DNA of 64,000 nt from Clostridiales bacterium (GCA_015056015.1 SVHD01000001.1:77102-141101); one strand, 5' to 3'. Positions 34,021-42,482 are shown, counted from the stretch's first letter. Notes: generated by a model not told the origin, from the sequence alone. Translations and numbers: made by a program.

Positions 34021-37000
34021 TTATTCAGGCAGCTGAATGCCGGCTTCCCGGGCACATTCGACGAGCTTGTCCAGCGCCTCAATGATCTGCTCGGGCTGAT
34101 GCTCGGAAATGACGCAGAAGCGCAGGCGCGCCTTATTTTTCGGCACGGCGGGATACACGGCCGGGGGCACAAACACGCCCCTTTCGCGCATCATATTGGA
34201 AAGGAGGAATGCGTCCTCATCCTTGCCAACCAGCACGGGAATAATGGCGGTTTCGCCGGCCAGGCAGGTATTGAAATGCCGCTTATGGGCCTCATCCACA
34301 AAGCATTTGATATTCCGGGCCATGCGTTCCATAATGGTGGGATCGCTGCGGAGCAGACGGATGGCCGCCAGGGACGCCGCCGCCAGAGGCGGGGAAATGC
34401 CCACGGAGAAAACGAAGCCGGGCAGATTATAGCGCATATAATCAATGATCGCCCGGGAACCGGCCAGATATCCGCCGCAGGTGCCGATGCCCTTGCTGAG
34501 GGTGCCCATCTTGATATCGATATCATCGGGGGCCAGGCCGAAGTATTCATCCACACCGCCGCCGGTCTTGCCGATAACGCAGGCAGAATGGGCCTCGTCC
34601 ACCATCAGGAAGCAGCCGTATTTTTTCTTCAGCTTCACAAATTCGGGCACGGGGGCGATATCGCCGTCCATGGAATAGGCGCCTTCAATCACGATAAGCA
34701 CCTTGCCGAATTTATGCCGCTGGGTGCGCAGGATGCTTTCCAGGGCGTTGTAATCATTATGGGGGAAGGGCTTGGCGGTAGCCTGGGACAGGCGGCAGCC
34801 CTGCTCGATGGAATTATGGGAAATGGCGTCATAGACGATCAGATCGCCCTTGCCGCAGAAATTTCCCACGCAGGTCACATTGGTGGAATGGCCGCCCACC
34901 AGCACCAGGGCCGTTTCGGTATGCTTCCAATCGGCGATTTCCTTTTCCAGCTCGCCGTGCAGGCTCTTTTCGCCGGCCAGCAGACGGCTGCCGGAGGCAG
35001 AGGTGCCGTACAGATCAATGGCCTTTTTCGCCGCTTCCTTGGTTTCCGGCCGGCCGGACATGCCCACGTAATTGTAGCTGCCAAAATTCAGCACCTTCTG
35101 GCCCGCCATATTGGAGGTATCCAGCAGGGGCGAATCATGGGTGACAAAATAGGGATTTTCCATCCCGCTGCCCAGCAGCGCTTCCTGACGGGCGGCAAAG
35201 GACTGGAATTCCGGGGAATCCTCAAAGCGGGTGATGGGGGTAACGGCCTGGCCATCCGGGGGCGCGGCACTTTCATAGGCCACATCCCCGCGGATGCGGG
35301 CATACAGCAGGGAGGAAAGATCGTTGACGGTGGTGCATTTGCCGTATTCTTCGGTGGGAATGAGCACATTGAAAAGCTCTTCAATCTTCAGGCTCATGCC
35401 CAGCACCTGCAGGCTGTCGCCCCCCAGATCATCGATGAAATGGGCGTCGTCGGCCACCTGATCCACCGCAACATCCAGGCTTTCGGCGTATACGGCGCGA
35501 ACCTTCTGCTTGATTTCCTCCATCTGCAGATCGGAGGGAATTTTTTCTTCCTGCACCAGGGGCTTTTCTTCCACGGCGGCTTCGCTCTTGTGGTTGAAAT
35601 CAATATCCCGGTAGGCCATCTTGTTTTCTTCAATGGCCTTTTTCAGCGCCAGCCGCTTGACCTTGATGCCCGCGGCAGTCTGGAATTTTTCCGGGGTGGT
35701 CAGCACCCGGGTAACCCGCTTGACAGAGGGCAGGGCGCCGTTGATTTTGCGCACCTGGGCCATCAGATCGGCGATATAGGCGTCATCCCGGAAATGCTCG
35801 CCCACATTGATCACCAGCGTGATATCTTCATAGAGGGCATTCTTCTTTTTGCCGGGCAGATGGGGCAAATGGCGCTTTTCTTCCTTCTTTTCCCGGGCCT
35901 TCACGCCCAGCACGCAGAATTGATCCACGCCCTCCAGCGCGCCGAAGGAATCCTCAATTTCATCGGGGTATACATTTTCGCCGGATTCATTGATGATAAC
36001 GTCCTTGGCACGGCCTTCCACATACATGCGGCTGCCCTTTTCCAGGCGCACCACATCCCCCGTGCGATACCAACCCTCTTCATCCAGGGCGGGAGGCATC
36101 AGTTTGCCATCCACCAGCCGGCCGGTATGGATGGTATTGCCGCGAATATACATTTCGCCCCGGTTGGATTTGGCGCCGTCGGATTGCACCCGGTATTCGG
36201 CGCTGGTCAGAGGACGGCCAACGGAACCGGAGGTGCGGGTGATCACATTCATGCCCGTTTCCACGCTTGTTACCGCCGTTTCGGTCATACCAAAGCCGGA
36301 TACGGTGAAATAGCCCAGGGCGGACAGGGTGCGCATATGTTCCTGGGGGGTATGGCTGCCGCCCAGGATGATGCAGCGGATATCAGTGCCCAGAATCTGG
36401 CTGACAATGGATTTAAAGAGCACATTCCGGGCAAAATCCAGGCCAAAGCCGGGAAATACGGATTGCAGCGCCAGGGAAAAGCCCCGCATGGCCTTGAACA
36501 TCGCCCGCTTGATGGCAGGCTCCTTGGCCACCTTTTTATTCAGCGCCACGCATACGTTATTGGCAAGCAGCGGCACGGCCAGGAGATGGGTAATCCTGAA
36601 GCGGCGGGCAGTATCCTGAATGCATTTGGGGCTGCGATCCTTGAGATAGATGTTTTCGTAGCCCAGGAAATGAATCCACTGCACGCAAACCATGAAGCCA
36701 AATACATGATGATAAGGCAGGAACGCCAGGCTGCGCCGATCCTCATCGCAGATGATGCGCTGATTGGCCTTGTAAAGCAATTCGGAATTGAGCACCTGAT
36801 TGCAGATCGCCTCCGCATTATAGACGAAAATGCGGCTGGTATCGGTGGTGCCGGAGGTGCAAAGGGCCACCTGATCCCCAAAGCTGGGGATAAAGGAGGG
36901 GTCCTGGGCCTGGCCCTTGATTTCCTTGGAGGAAATCTGGATGATCTGATCGTTATCCAGCTTTCTGTGCATCCGGGTAATTAGTGCGATGGCGCCGGAT

Positions 37001-37344
37001 TGCCGCAGAATATAGCCGGTCATTTCATCATTCAGGGAAAAATCCATCAGCACCGCATTGAAGCCCGCGGCGATGACGCCCCAGAAGATGGAAAACCATT
37101 CCGGGCAGGTATCCAGCTGAATGCCCACAAAGCCGCCCTTCTTTTCCTCTCCGATGATTTTGCGCAGGAAAGCGGCGGTGGCATAGGTATTTTTTTCGTA
37201 ATCAGCGTAGGTAATCTGCCGCTCTTCATCCCCCTCAAGATAACGGGCGGCCACTTTATCCCCGCTGGAGCAAACGATATTGAATAAATTTTCCAGGGAC
37301 ATATTTTCCCGCAATTTGGCGCTGCGGTCGAGCACTCTGCTCAT
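34021..37344 (-). CDS. Trifunctional acyl-AMP ligase / acyl carrier / alpha-oxoamine synthase
   Basis: A 1107-aa single-chain synthase. Residues 1 to about 585 are an AMP-forming acyl ligase: T-S-G-T-T-D-T-S-R (163-171, atypical), G-F-G-M-T-E (350-355), W-Y-R-T-G-D (425-430), G-R-A-K-D-V-I. Residues about 605-680 are an acyl carrier domain with G-G-D-S-L-Q (Ser644 for phosphopantetheine). Residues about 720-1107 are a PLP alpha-oxoamine synthase: His843 in S-H-N-S, Asp916 in V-D-E-A-H, PLP Lys951 in G-T-L-S-K-G. The expected chemistry is acyl activation, loading, then decarboxylative condensation with an amino acid to a 2-amino-ketone. The start follows GAGGGG. The SDR gene upstream is 22 bases away in the same operon. 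BioF for biotin is unlikely: no bio genes are near and BioF is not fused to a ligase. Confidence 0.85.
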   Translation of the reverse strand: MSRVLDRSAKLRENMSLENLFNIVCSSGDKVAARYLEGDEERQITYADYEKNTYATAAFLRKIIGEEKKGGFVGIQLDTCPEWFSIFWGVIAAGFNAVLMDFSLNDEMTGYILRQSGAIALITRMHRKLDNDQIIQISSKEIKGQAQDPSFIPSFGDQVALCTSGTTDTSRIFVYNAEAICNQVLNSELLYKANQRIICDEDRRSLAFLPYHHVFGFMVCVQWIHFLGYENIYLKDRSPKCIQDTARRFRITHLLAVPLLANNVCVALNKKVAKEPAIKRAMFKAMRGFSLALQSVFPGFGLDFARNVLFKSIVSQILGTDIRCIILGGSHTPQEHMRTLSALGYFTVSGFGMTETAVTSVETGMNVITRTSGSVGRPLTSAEYRVQSDGAKSNRGEMYIRGNTIHTGRLVDGKLMPPALDEEGWYRTGDVVRLEKGSRMYVEGRAKDVIINESGENVYPDEIEDSFGALEGVDQFCVLGVKAREKKEEKRHLPHLPGKKKNALYEDITLVINVGEHFRDDAYIADLMAQVRKINGALPSVKRVTRVLTTPEKFQTAAGIKVKRLALKKAIEENKMAYRDIDFNHKSEAAVEEKPLVQEEKIPSDLQMEEIKQKVRAVYAESLDVAVDQVADDAHFIDDLGGDSLQVLGMSLKIEELFNVLIPTEEYGKCTTVNDLSSLLYARIRGDVAYESAAPPDGQAVTPITRFEDSPEFQSFAARQEALLGSGMENPYFVTHDSPLLDTSNMAGQKVLNFGSYNYVGMSGRPETKEAAKKAIDLYGTSASGSRLLAGEKSLHGELEKEIADWKHTETALVLVGGHSTNVTCVGNFCGKGDLIVYDAISHNSIEQGCRLSQATAKPFPHNDYNALESILRTQRHKFGKVLIVIEGAYSMDGDIAPVPEFVKLKKKYGCFLMVDEAHSACVIGKTGGGVDEYFGLAPDDIDIKMGTLSKGIGTCGGYLAGSRAIIDYMRYNLPGFVFSVGISPPLAAASLAAIRLLRSDPTIMERMARNIKCFVDEAHKRHFNTCLAGETAIIPVLVGKDEDAFLLSNMMRERGVFVPPAVYPAVPKNKARLRFCVISEHQPEQIIEALDKLVECAREAGIQLPE

Positions 37345-37366
37345 GTATTTCCCCTCGCTTCCTTAT

Positions 37367-38173
37367 TTACTTGCGATAGTAGGATCCGATGATCCAATCA
37401 AACAGCCATGCAGGCAGCAGATCATGCAGCCAGACAGCCAGATGCTGATCCAGCGACGCCACCCGCAGCCGGCGGGGCATATGCCTCTTTTTCAATACTT
37501 TGGCAATTTTTCGCCCCAGCTTATCCGGATCGCAGCCATGGGCTTCATCCCAGGCGATCCGCTGCGTTGCCGTTTCAAATGCCGGTTTATAGGGGTTTTC
37601 CTCCCCCATGCCCCGGGAAATGCGGCGGTAATTTTTGCTGCCGCTGCGGTGATCCCCCGGCTCCACCAGCATCACTTCCACCCCAAAGGGCCTGCATTCC
37701 AGGGCCAGGCATTCGCTGTATCCTTCAATGGCATGCTTGCTGGCCACATAGGCCCCCTGGAAGGGAATGCCAAGCAGGCCGTTGACGGAGGAAAAATTCA
37801 CGATTCTTCCCTTTCCCCGCTGCCGCATCAGGGGCAGCACCCGGGAAATCATGGCCGCCTGGCCCAGAAAATTGGTTTCGAGCACCTGGCGCAATTCATC
37901 CGGGGCATAGCTTTCGCAGGCCCCCAGAATCAGCACGCCGGCGCAATTTATCAGAATATCCGGCGCTCCCCCAATGGAAAGGGCCGTTTCTACAAAGTGA
38001 TCAATGCTTTTCTCATCCGTTACATCCAACGGCAATTGCCACAGACCCGCTTCCTTTTGCTCCGAAAAGGATCGCGCTCCCGCAATCACCGAAAATCCAG
38101 CCGCCTCAAGCGCCCGGGCCGTATGCAGCCCCAATCCGCTGGACGCGCCGCTGATCCACACCGTAGACGCCAT
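37367..38173 (-). CDS. Short-chain dehydrogenase, probable ketone reductase of the synthase product
   Basis: A 268-aa classical SDR. The NAD(P) motif is S-G-A-S-S-G-L-G (9-15), with N-C-A-G (76-79), and the catalytic set Ser129, Tyr142, Lys146 (Y-V-A-S-K). A basic and hydrophobic C-terminus with paired Trp and Leu (A-V-W-L-H-D-L-L-P-A-W-L-F) could touch the membrane, as in 3-ketosphinganine reductases. The start is ATG 38173 behind GGAGG; ATG 38188 would contain the ribosome site. First gene of the two-gene operon, so it is well placed to reduce the amino-ketone made by the next gene. Confidence 0.82.
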   Translation of the reverse strand: MASTVWISGASSGLGLHTARALEAAGFSVIAGARSFSEQKEAGLWQLPLDVTDEKSIDHFVETALSIGGAPDILINCAGVLILGACESYAPDELRQVLETNFLGQAAMISRVLPLMRQRGKGRIVNFSSVNGLLGIPFQGAYVASKHAIEGYSECLALECRPFGVEVMLVEPGDHRSGSKNYRRISRGMGEENPYKPAFETATQRIAWDEAHGCDPDKLGRKIAKVLKKRHMPRRLRVASLDQHLAVWLHDLLPAWLFDWIIGSYYRK

Positions 38174-38206
38174 GCATTCCCCCTCCATACAATAAAAATC
38201 CTATAC

Positions 38207-38235
38207 ATTATACTGCAATTTGTGGTATAATGCAA
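38207..38235 (-). promoter_or_regulatory. Promoter of the SDR-synthase operon
   Basis: Minus strand TTGCAT (38230-38235), 17-bp spacer, TATAAT (38207-38212). It overlaps the divergent rlmI promoter. Confidence 0.65.
38223..38231 (+). promoter_or_regulatory. Extended -10 promoter of the rlmI-like gene
   Basis: TGGTATAAT, an extended -10, without a good -35. It lies inside the spacer and -35 of the opposing SDR promoter, so the two promoters should interfere. Confidence 0.55.
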
Positions 38236-38302
38236 TTGATTTCGTTGATTTGTCCACATCGGTCAACAATAAACTGACATTTTTTTGAAAAGAGGGGCTG
38301 TT

Positions 38303-39472
38303 ATGGGAGATATTATTCTGCTTCCCGGCAAAGAAAAACGGGTCTTTTCCGGCCATCCCTGGGTATTCCGCAGCGATATTGCCAGAACGAAAGGGGAAAT
38401 CATTCCCGGAGATACGGTGCGCGTCACCGCATCCAACGGCCGCTTTCTGGCCATGGCGGTGTATAATCCCGCTTCCCAGATTGCGCTGCGCATTCTCAGC
38501 CGCAAGGAAGAAACCATTGACCGGGATTTCATCCGGCGCAAGGTAAAGGAAGCGGTGGATTATCGCCGGCTTTTTGCCGATCTATCCTCCTGCCGGCTGA
38601 TCTTTGCCGAAAGCGATGGGCTGCCCGCGGTAATCGTGGATAGCTTTGGGGATGTGCTTTCCCTGCAATGCCTGTGCCTGGGCATGGAAAAATACAAGCA
38701 GGATATCTGCGACGCCCTGATGGATGAATTGCATCCCCGGGGCATTTACGAGCGGGGCGATGTGCCGGTACGCGAACTGGAAGGCCTGCCCCAGGTGACC
38801 GGCGTGCTCCGGGGGGATGTGCCCGATAAGGTGCTGCTGGAAGAAAACGGCGTAAAATTCTGGGTGGACGTAAAGAACGGCCAGAAGACGGGCTTTTTCC
38901 TGGATCAGAAGGAAAACCGCGCCGCCATCGCCCCCTTTGTGAAGGGGAAAACCGTGCTGGATTGCTTCACCCATACCGGTTCCTTCGCCCTGCATGCGGC
39001 CCGGTATGGCGCCGCCCATGTGACGGGGGTGGATATTTCCGAATTTGCCTGCGAATGCGCCCGGGAAAACGCTGCCCTCAACGGCTTCGATAATGTGGAA
39101 TTCGTAGCCGCCAACGCCTTTGATTTCCTGAAGGAAAAATCTGCCGCCGGGGAGCAATATGACGTGGTGATTCTGGATCCCCCGGCCTTTACCAAATCCC
39201 GCTCCGCCGTGGAGGCCGCCGCCCGGGGCTACAAGGAAATCAATCTGCGGGGCATGAAGCTGGTGAAAAACGGCGGATATCTGGTTACCTGCTCCTGCAG
39301 CCAGCATATGCTGCCCGGCCAATTCAAGGATGTGGTGCTCTCCGCCGCCCGGGACGCCCGGGTCAATCTTTTCCAGGTGGATTACCGCACCCAGGGACGG
39401 GATCATCCCATCCTGCCCGCCGCCCCCGAAACCCAATATCTCAAATGCGGCATTTTCCGGGTGGATAAATAA
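38303..39472 (+). CDS. rlmI: RlmI-like class I SAM-dependent rRNA methyltransferase
   Basis: A 389-aa protein with an N-terminal PUA-type RNA-binding domain (about 1-75, V-F-S-G-H-P-W-V-F-R-S-D-I) and a Rossmann methyltransferase with V-L-D-C-F-T-H-T-G-S-F, D-P-P-A-F-T-K-S and C-S-C-S-Q-H. In E. coli RlmI makes m5C1962 in 23S rRNA; D-P-P-A and S-C-S are its catalytic signatures. Start ATG with GAGGGG five bases upstream. The same family includes paralogues with other targets, so the exact base is not certain. Confidence 0.85.
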   Translation: MGDIILLPGKEKRVFSGHPWVFRSDIARTKGEIIPGDTVRVTASNGRFLAMAVYNPASQIALRILSRKEETIDRDFIRRKVKEAVDYRRLFADLSSCRLIFAESDGLPAVIVDSFGDVLSLQCLCLGMEKYKQDICDALMDELHPRGIYERGDVPVRELEGLPQVTGVLRGDVPDKVLLEENGVKFWVDVKNGQKTGFFLDQKENRAAIAPFVKGKTVLDCFTHTGSFALHAARYGAAHVTGVDISEFACECARENAALNGFDNVEFVAANAFDFLKEKSAAGEQYDVVILDPPAFTKSRSAVEAAARGYKEINLRGMKLVKNGGYLVTCSCSQHMLPGQFKDVVLSAARDARVNLFQVDYRTQGRDHPILPAAPETQYLKCGIFRVDK

Positions 39473-39488
39473 AAACGCACAAATCTGC

Positions 39489-39526
39489 AGCAAGCCATAC
39501 CATGCGTATGGCTTGCTGTTCTCGCT
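39489..39526 (+). terminator. Hairpin after the rlmI-like gene
   Basis: AGCAAGCCATAC / GTATGGCTTGCT stem with a five-base loop, followed by GTTCTCGCTTTCC. The T-tract is interrupted, so termination may be partial. Confidence 0.6.
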
Positions 39527-39578
39527 TTCCCCTGATAAAATGAAAGCGAAAACAAAAACCTGATGGAGAACTATCGGC

Positions 39579-40475
39579 ATGACGAAAAAAGAAACGCAGG
39601 AAATTGCACAGCAAATGCTGGACGTTTATAGCGGCATCCTGTTCCATCATCAAGAATTCGAAGGCGGAAACACAGAAGAAATGATCTATGCGTTTGACTG
39701 CCCCGAATTTGAGGAACTGCGCAATCAATACGGCCTGCTCCAAATTGCGGGAAAAGGCAGCGATTTTGCCCGGGCCAAAAGACTGCTCCATGATCTGGCG
39801 CCCCGTCTGACCCATTCATCCTGGTATGATAACCATATTGAATGCAATGCCCTGCGGCTTTTGGAATACAGCCTTGATAAGCCGGAGCAAGGCATCAACT
39901 GCCTGAATAAATCCAAAATATTGGTGGAATGCTGCCTGGCGTTGGGCATTTATGCACGGCGCGTCAGCATCATGCCCTGCTCCCCCTATGATTTTGATAA
40001 TCATGTCGTTGCGGAAATTTATGATCGGACACTTGAAAAATGGATTATGCTTGATCCCACAACGGATGGATATTTTATTGACGAAAACAAAACGCCCCTG
40101 TCGCTCCTTGAAATGCGCAAAAAATTTGCCAACGCTGAATTCATTACCTTTGTTCTTTCCACAGACTCGCTGAAGGATATCCAAAGGCTTCGCGCCCGGC
40201 ATCTTGACACCAATATGTATATCTGCAAAAATCTGTTCTATTTTCAGGTTGAGCAGTATTCCACCTTTGGCGAAAAAGACCGTTATCTGCTGTTCGTCCC
40301 GCTCCGCTTTTCCGTAAAAAACACAAAGCTGGCAAATCTGAAATACCGTCTTGACAATCTGCCCGCTGAACACGAAGCTTTCCGAAAGAACCTGGAGGAA
40401 AAAAAGCAAGCGCTGATGCAGACCCAGGAACCGCAAGGAACCGATATTCAGGTGATGATAAAAAAGCCGGTATAA
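39579..40475 (+). CDS. Transglutaminase-like domain protein
   Basis: A 298-aa protein. The central part carries the cysteine-protease-like set of the transglutaminase-core fold: Cys in I-N-C-L-N-K-S-K-I-L-V-E-C-C, His in F-D-N-H-V-V-A-E-I, Asp in M-L-D-P-T-T-D-G. No signal peptide, so cytoplasmic. Base composition and codon choice are visibly more A+T rich than in the flanking genes. It stands alone between two terminators. These points suggest acquisition from elsewhere. The reaction may be peptide cleavage or crosslinking; the substrate is unknown. Confidence 0.68.
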   Translation: MTKKETQEIAQQMLDVYSGILFHHQEFEGGNTEEMIYAFDCPEFEELRNQYGLLQIAGKGSDFARAKRLLHDLAPRLTHSSWYDNHIECNALRLLEYSLDKPEQGINCLNKSKILVECCLALGIYARRVSIMPCSPYDFDNHVVAEIYDRTLEKWIMLDPTTDGYFIDENKTPLSLLEMRKKFANAEFITFVLSTDSLKDIQRLRARHLDTNMYICKNLFYFQVEQYSTFGEKDRYLLFVPLRFSVKNTKLANLKYRLDNLPAEHEAFRKNLEEKKQALMQTQEPQGTDIQVMIKKPV

Positions 40476-40537
40476 TTGGCAGGGGGAAAAGAAACGGCTC
40501 CAATGTATCAGGCATTGTATAGAAAAAACATATGCAA

Positions 40538-40576
40538 ACGGGCATCCGCATTTTGTCGGATGCCCGTGTTTTTTAT
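40538..40576 (+). terminator. Terminator after the transglutaminase-like gene
   Basis: ACGGGCATCCG / CGGATGCCCGT stem with an eight-base loop and GTTTTTTATT. It also separates the convergent minus-strand gene. Confidence 0.9.
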
Positions 40577-40588
40577 TGCTGTATCAAA

Positions 40589-41506
40589 TCATTCTTCAAA
40601 CCAGGCGTCCATCAGCACCTGCATATTCTCATCGGAATATTCAATTTCCGAAGAATAGAGCCGGGCGATTTCCGCCAGCGTATCCGGCGTTTTTTGCGTT
40701 TCCAGCTGAAAAATTCCGGCGATGAGGCGCACGCTCAACACGATAAAGGCAATTCTGCCCTCCATATCCCCATCCTCCAGGGCCCCCGCCAGATGCCGGT
40801 ACAAAAAATAGCAGGAAAGCTGCTCCAGGGGAATTTCCATATCGACAGGCAGGGTTTCCTCCCCTTCTGCCGCCGCCAGGGCCAGCAGTTTTCCGGTCCA
40901 GGCTTCATCCAGCCGTTCCAGAGAAAGAAAGATTTCCGCCCATTCCGCCATTTTTCTTCCGCATTCCGCCACATGGCAGCGCTCCAGCAATTGGGTCAGC
41001 CGCAGGGTAAGCGGAAGCGACCGGGATTGCAGAATTTCAAATAATTCCTTCCGCAGGGCAAGCAGCATTTCTTCCTCCCGGGAAAGCTGTTCCTCCCCTT
41101 CTTCCAGCAGGGAAAAGGGCGCCGTTTCCTTCAGCAGCAGCCTGCACGCCTCTTCGCAGCATAGCCCCAGCCCGATTTCCGTGCGATCGGAAAAGAAATT
41201 CCGGAACCGGGGATGATCGGCGCAGATCTGGCACAGGGAATCTTCCCCCAATTCAATGATCAGATCACATAATCCCCGCTCATTGAGAAAGGGACAGCGC
41301 TCCTCCTCCGTCAGCAGGAAATGCGCCCCGTCTGCATCCTGAAAAATGCCCTTACGCAGCCTTTCCCCCATTTTCCCCGGAATTTTCCCATAGGCTTCCA
41401 GGCTCTCTTCGTCAATATCAATTTCCCAGCCGATGCAGCAGCTATGCCGGCATGCGCCGCCGATACAGGAAAAAGAAGAATCATGCCGGGGATACACCCT
41501 CTTCAT
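40589..41506 (-). CDS. FliB-like cysteine-cluster protein
   Basis: A 305-aa protein with the N-terminal cysteine cluster of the FliB / YkgJ-type family: S-C-I-G-G-A-C-R-H-S-C-C-I-G-W, then C-P-F-L-N-E-R-G-L-C-D-L-I and C-Q-I-C-A-D-H-P-R-F. FliB is flagellin lysine-N-methylase, but no flagellar gene is here, so a different substrate is possible. The C-terminal half is helical. Start ATG 41506 follows GGAGG. It is the last gene of an operon with a spore protein and a methyltransferase; only two bases separate it from the latter. Confidence 0.72.
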   Translation of the reverse strand: MKRVYPRHDSSFSCIGGACRHSCCIGWEIDIDEESLEAYGKIPGKMGERLRKGIFQDADGAHFLLTEEERCPFLNERGLCDLIIELGEDSLCQICADHPRFRNFFSDRTEIGLGLCCEEACRLLLKETAPFSLLEEGEEQLSREEEMLLALRKELFEILQSRSLPLTLRLTQLLERCHVAECGRKMAEWAEIFLSLERLDEAWTGKLLALAAAEGEETLPVDMEIPLEQLSCYFLYRHLAGALEDGDMEGRIAFIVLSVRLIAGIFQLETQKTPDTLAEIARLYSSEIEYSDENMQVLMDAWFEE

Positions 41507-41508
41507 CC

Positions 41509-42267
41509 TTACTTTCCTCCATCCGCCGGCTTGATGGCCAGAATATGCCATCTTTCATCCCCGGCCCGGGGGGCGGTCATGCGCTGGCGACCAAAGAAGC
41601 GGATATTTTCAAAGCCTGCTTCCGTGAGCCATCTTGTCAATTCCTCTTTGCTGTGGGCCCGCTGCACTTGCTGCTCTTCCAGCCGGTCATAGGCCCCATC
41701 CGGCCGTCTGACAAAAATGGAAAGATTCAATTGCACCAGCGCGTTTTTTTCATCATAGCTGTTTTGCCAGATGTAGGCAATTTCATCCTCATCGGAAAAC
41801 AGGGTATGATTGCCCAGGGTACCGGATAATTTTTCCGGGGTGGAAACATCAAAGATAAGCGCGCCGCCGGGCTTGAGGGCTTCAAAGGCGGCGGCAAAAA
41901 AAGCGGCGGCCTGCCCTTCCCCGGCAAGATAATTCACCCCATCGCAGGTGGAAAGAATGCCATCCACCCGCCGGGGCGTTTGCAGTCTGGTCATATCCTG
42001 GCGGATAAAAGGAATCATGCAGCCCGCATTCCGGGCCTTTTCCATGGCCAATTCCAGCATATCCTCGGAAAGATCCACCCCGGTCATCTGATAGCCCATT
42101 TTCCGCAGCGGCAGGGTAAGATTGCCCGTTCCGCAGGCGCATTCCACGATTTTTCCGTCTTTTTTCACCCCGGCCAGATTCATCAATTCCCCATAATGGG
42201 CCGCCCAGGCAGCGTAATCCACATCTTTCATCAGGGCGTCATATACCGTTGCAAAAGCCGTGTACAT
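41509..42267 (-). CDS. Class I SAM-dependent methyltransferase
   Basis: A 252-aa Rossmann-fold methyltransferase with E-C-A-C-G-T-G-N-L (motif I), V-D-L-S-E-D-M-L, and L-K-P-G-G-A-L-I-F-D-V. Small-molecule or tRNA-type methyltransferases share this pattern; the target cannot be read. It starts three bases after the spore-protein stop with only a weak ribosome site, so it probably depends on coupled translation. Confidence 0.85.
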   Translation of the reverse strand: MYTAFATVYDALMKDVDYAAWAAHYGELMNLAGVKKDGKIVECACGTGNLTLPLRKMGYQMTGVDLSEDMLELAMEKARNAGCMIPFIRQDMTRLQTPRRVDGILSTCDGVNYLAGEGQAAAFFAAAFEALKPGGALIFDVSTPEKLSGTLGNHTLFSDEDEIAYIWQNSYDEKNALVQLNLSIFVRRPDGAYDRLEEQQVQRAHSKEELTRWLTEAGFENIRFFGRQRMTAPRAGDERWHILAIKPADGGK

Positions 42268-42270
42268 TTT

Positions 42271-42432
42271 TCAATCTCTTTTCTTTCGTTTTATTGCGCC
42301 GACCTTTCCGCCGATGCGGCCGCTTTCCGCGGCGGTCAGCCCCGCCCAGCCCACCTGCATCAGCCTGGGCAAAAGCCCCAGTTCCCGGGCGGCCTCATAT
42401 TTCAAACGATCCTCAAAAGAAAGCATGCGCAT
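42271..42432 (-). CDS. Small acid-soluble spore protein, alpha/beta type
   Basis: A 53-aa protein matching alpha/beta SASPs: L-K-Y-E-A-A-R-E-L-G-L at 10-20 and the second signature G-W-A-G-L-T-A-A-E-S-G-R-I-G-G at 28-42, followed by a Lys/Arg tail. SASPs coat DNA in the spore core, shift it toward A form and protect it from UV, and are degraded at germination. Start ATG follows GGGAGGGG. It heads an operon with a methyltransferase and a FliB-like protein. Strong evidence that the host can form endospores. Confidence 0.88.
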   Translation of the reverse strand: MRMLSFEDRLKYEAARELGLLPRLMQVGWAGLTAAESGRIGGKVGAIKRKKRD

Positions 42433-42482
42433 ACCATCCCCTCCCGGGCATAGTATGCGCGCATGCTGTTTCCATCATTCAA

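Noticed and set aside
33814..36984. A 1056-codon open frame on the plus strand opposite the synthase gene
   Set aside because: It is rich in His, Gly, Gln and Ala with no domain motifs, as expected for the complement of a GC-rich coding strand. The minus strand carries complete catalytic motifs and a ribosome site.
34021..37344. Biotin synthesis gene bioF or an ordinary NRPS
   Set aside because: No other bio gene is near, BioF is not fused to a ligase and carrier, and there is no condensation domain; the SDR partner fits amino-lipid synthesis better.
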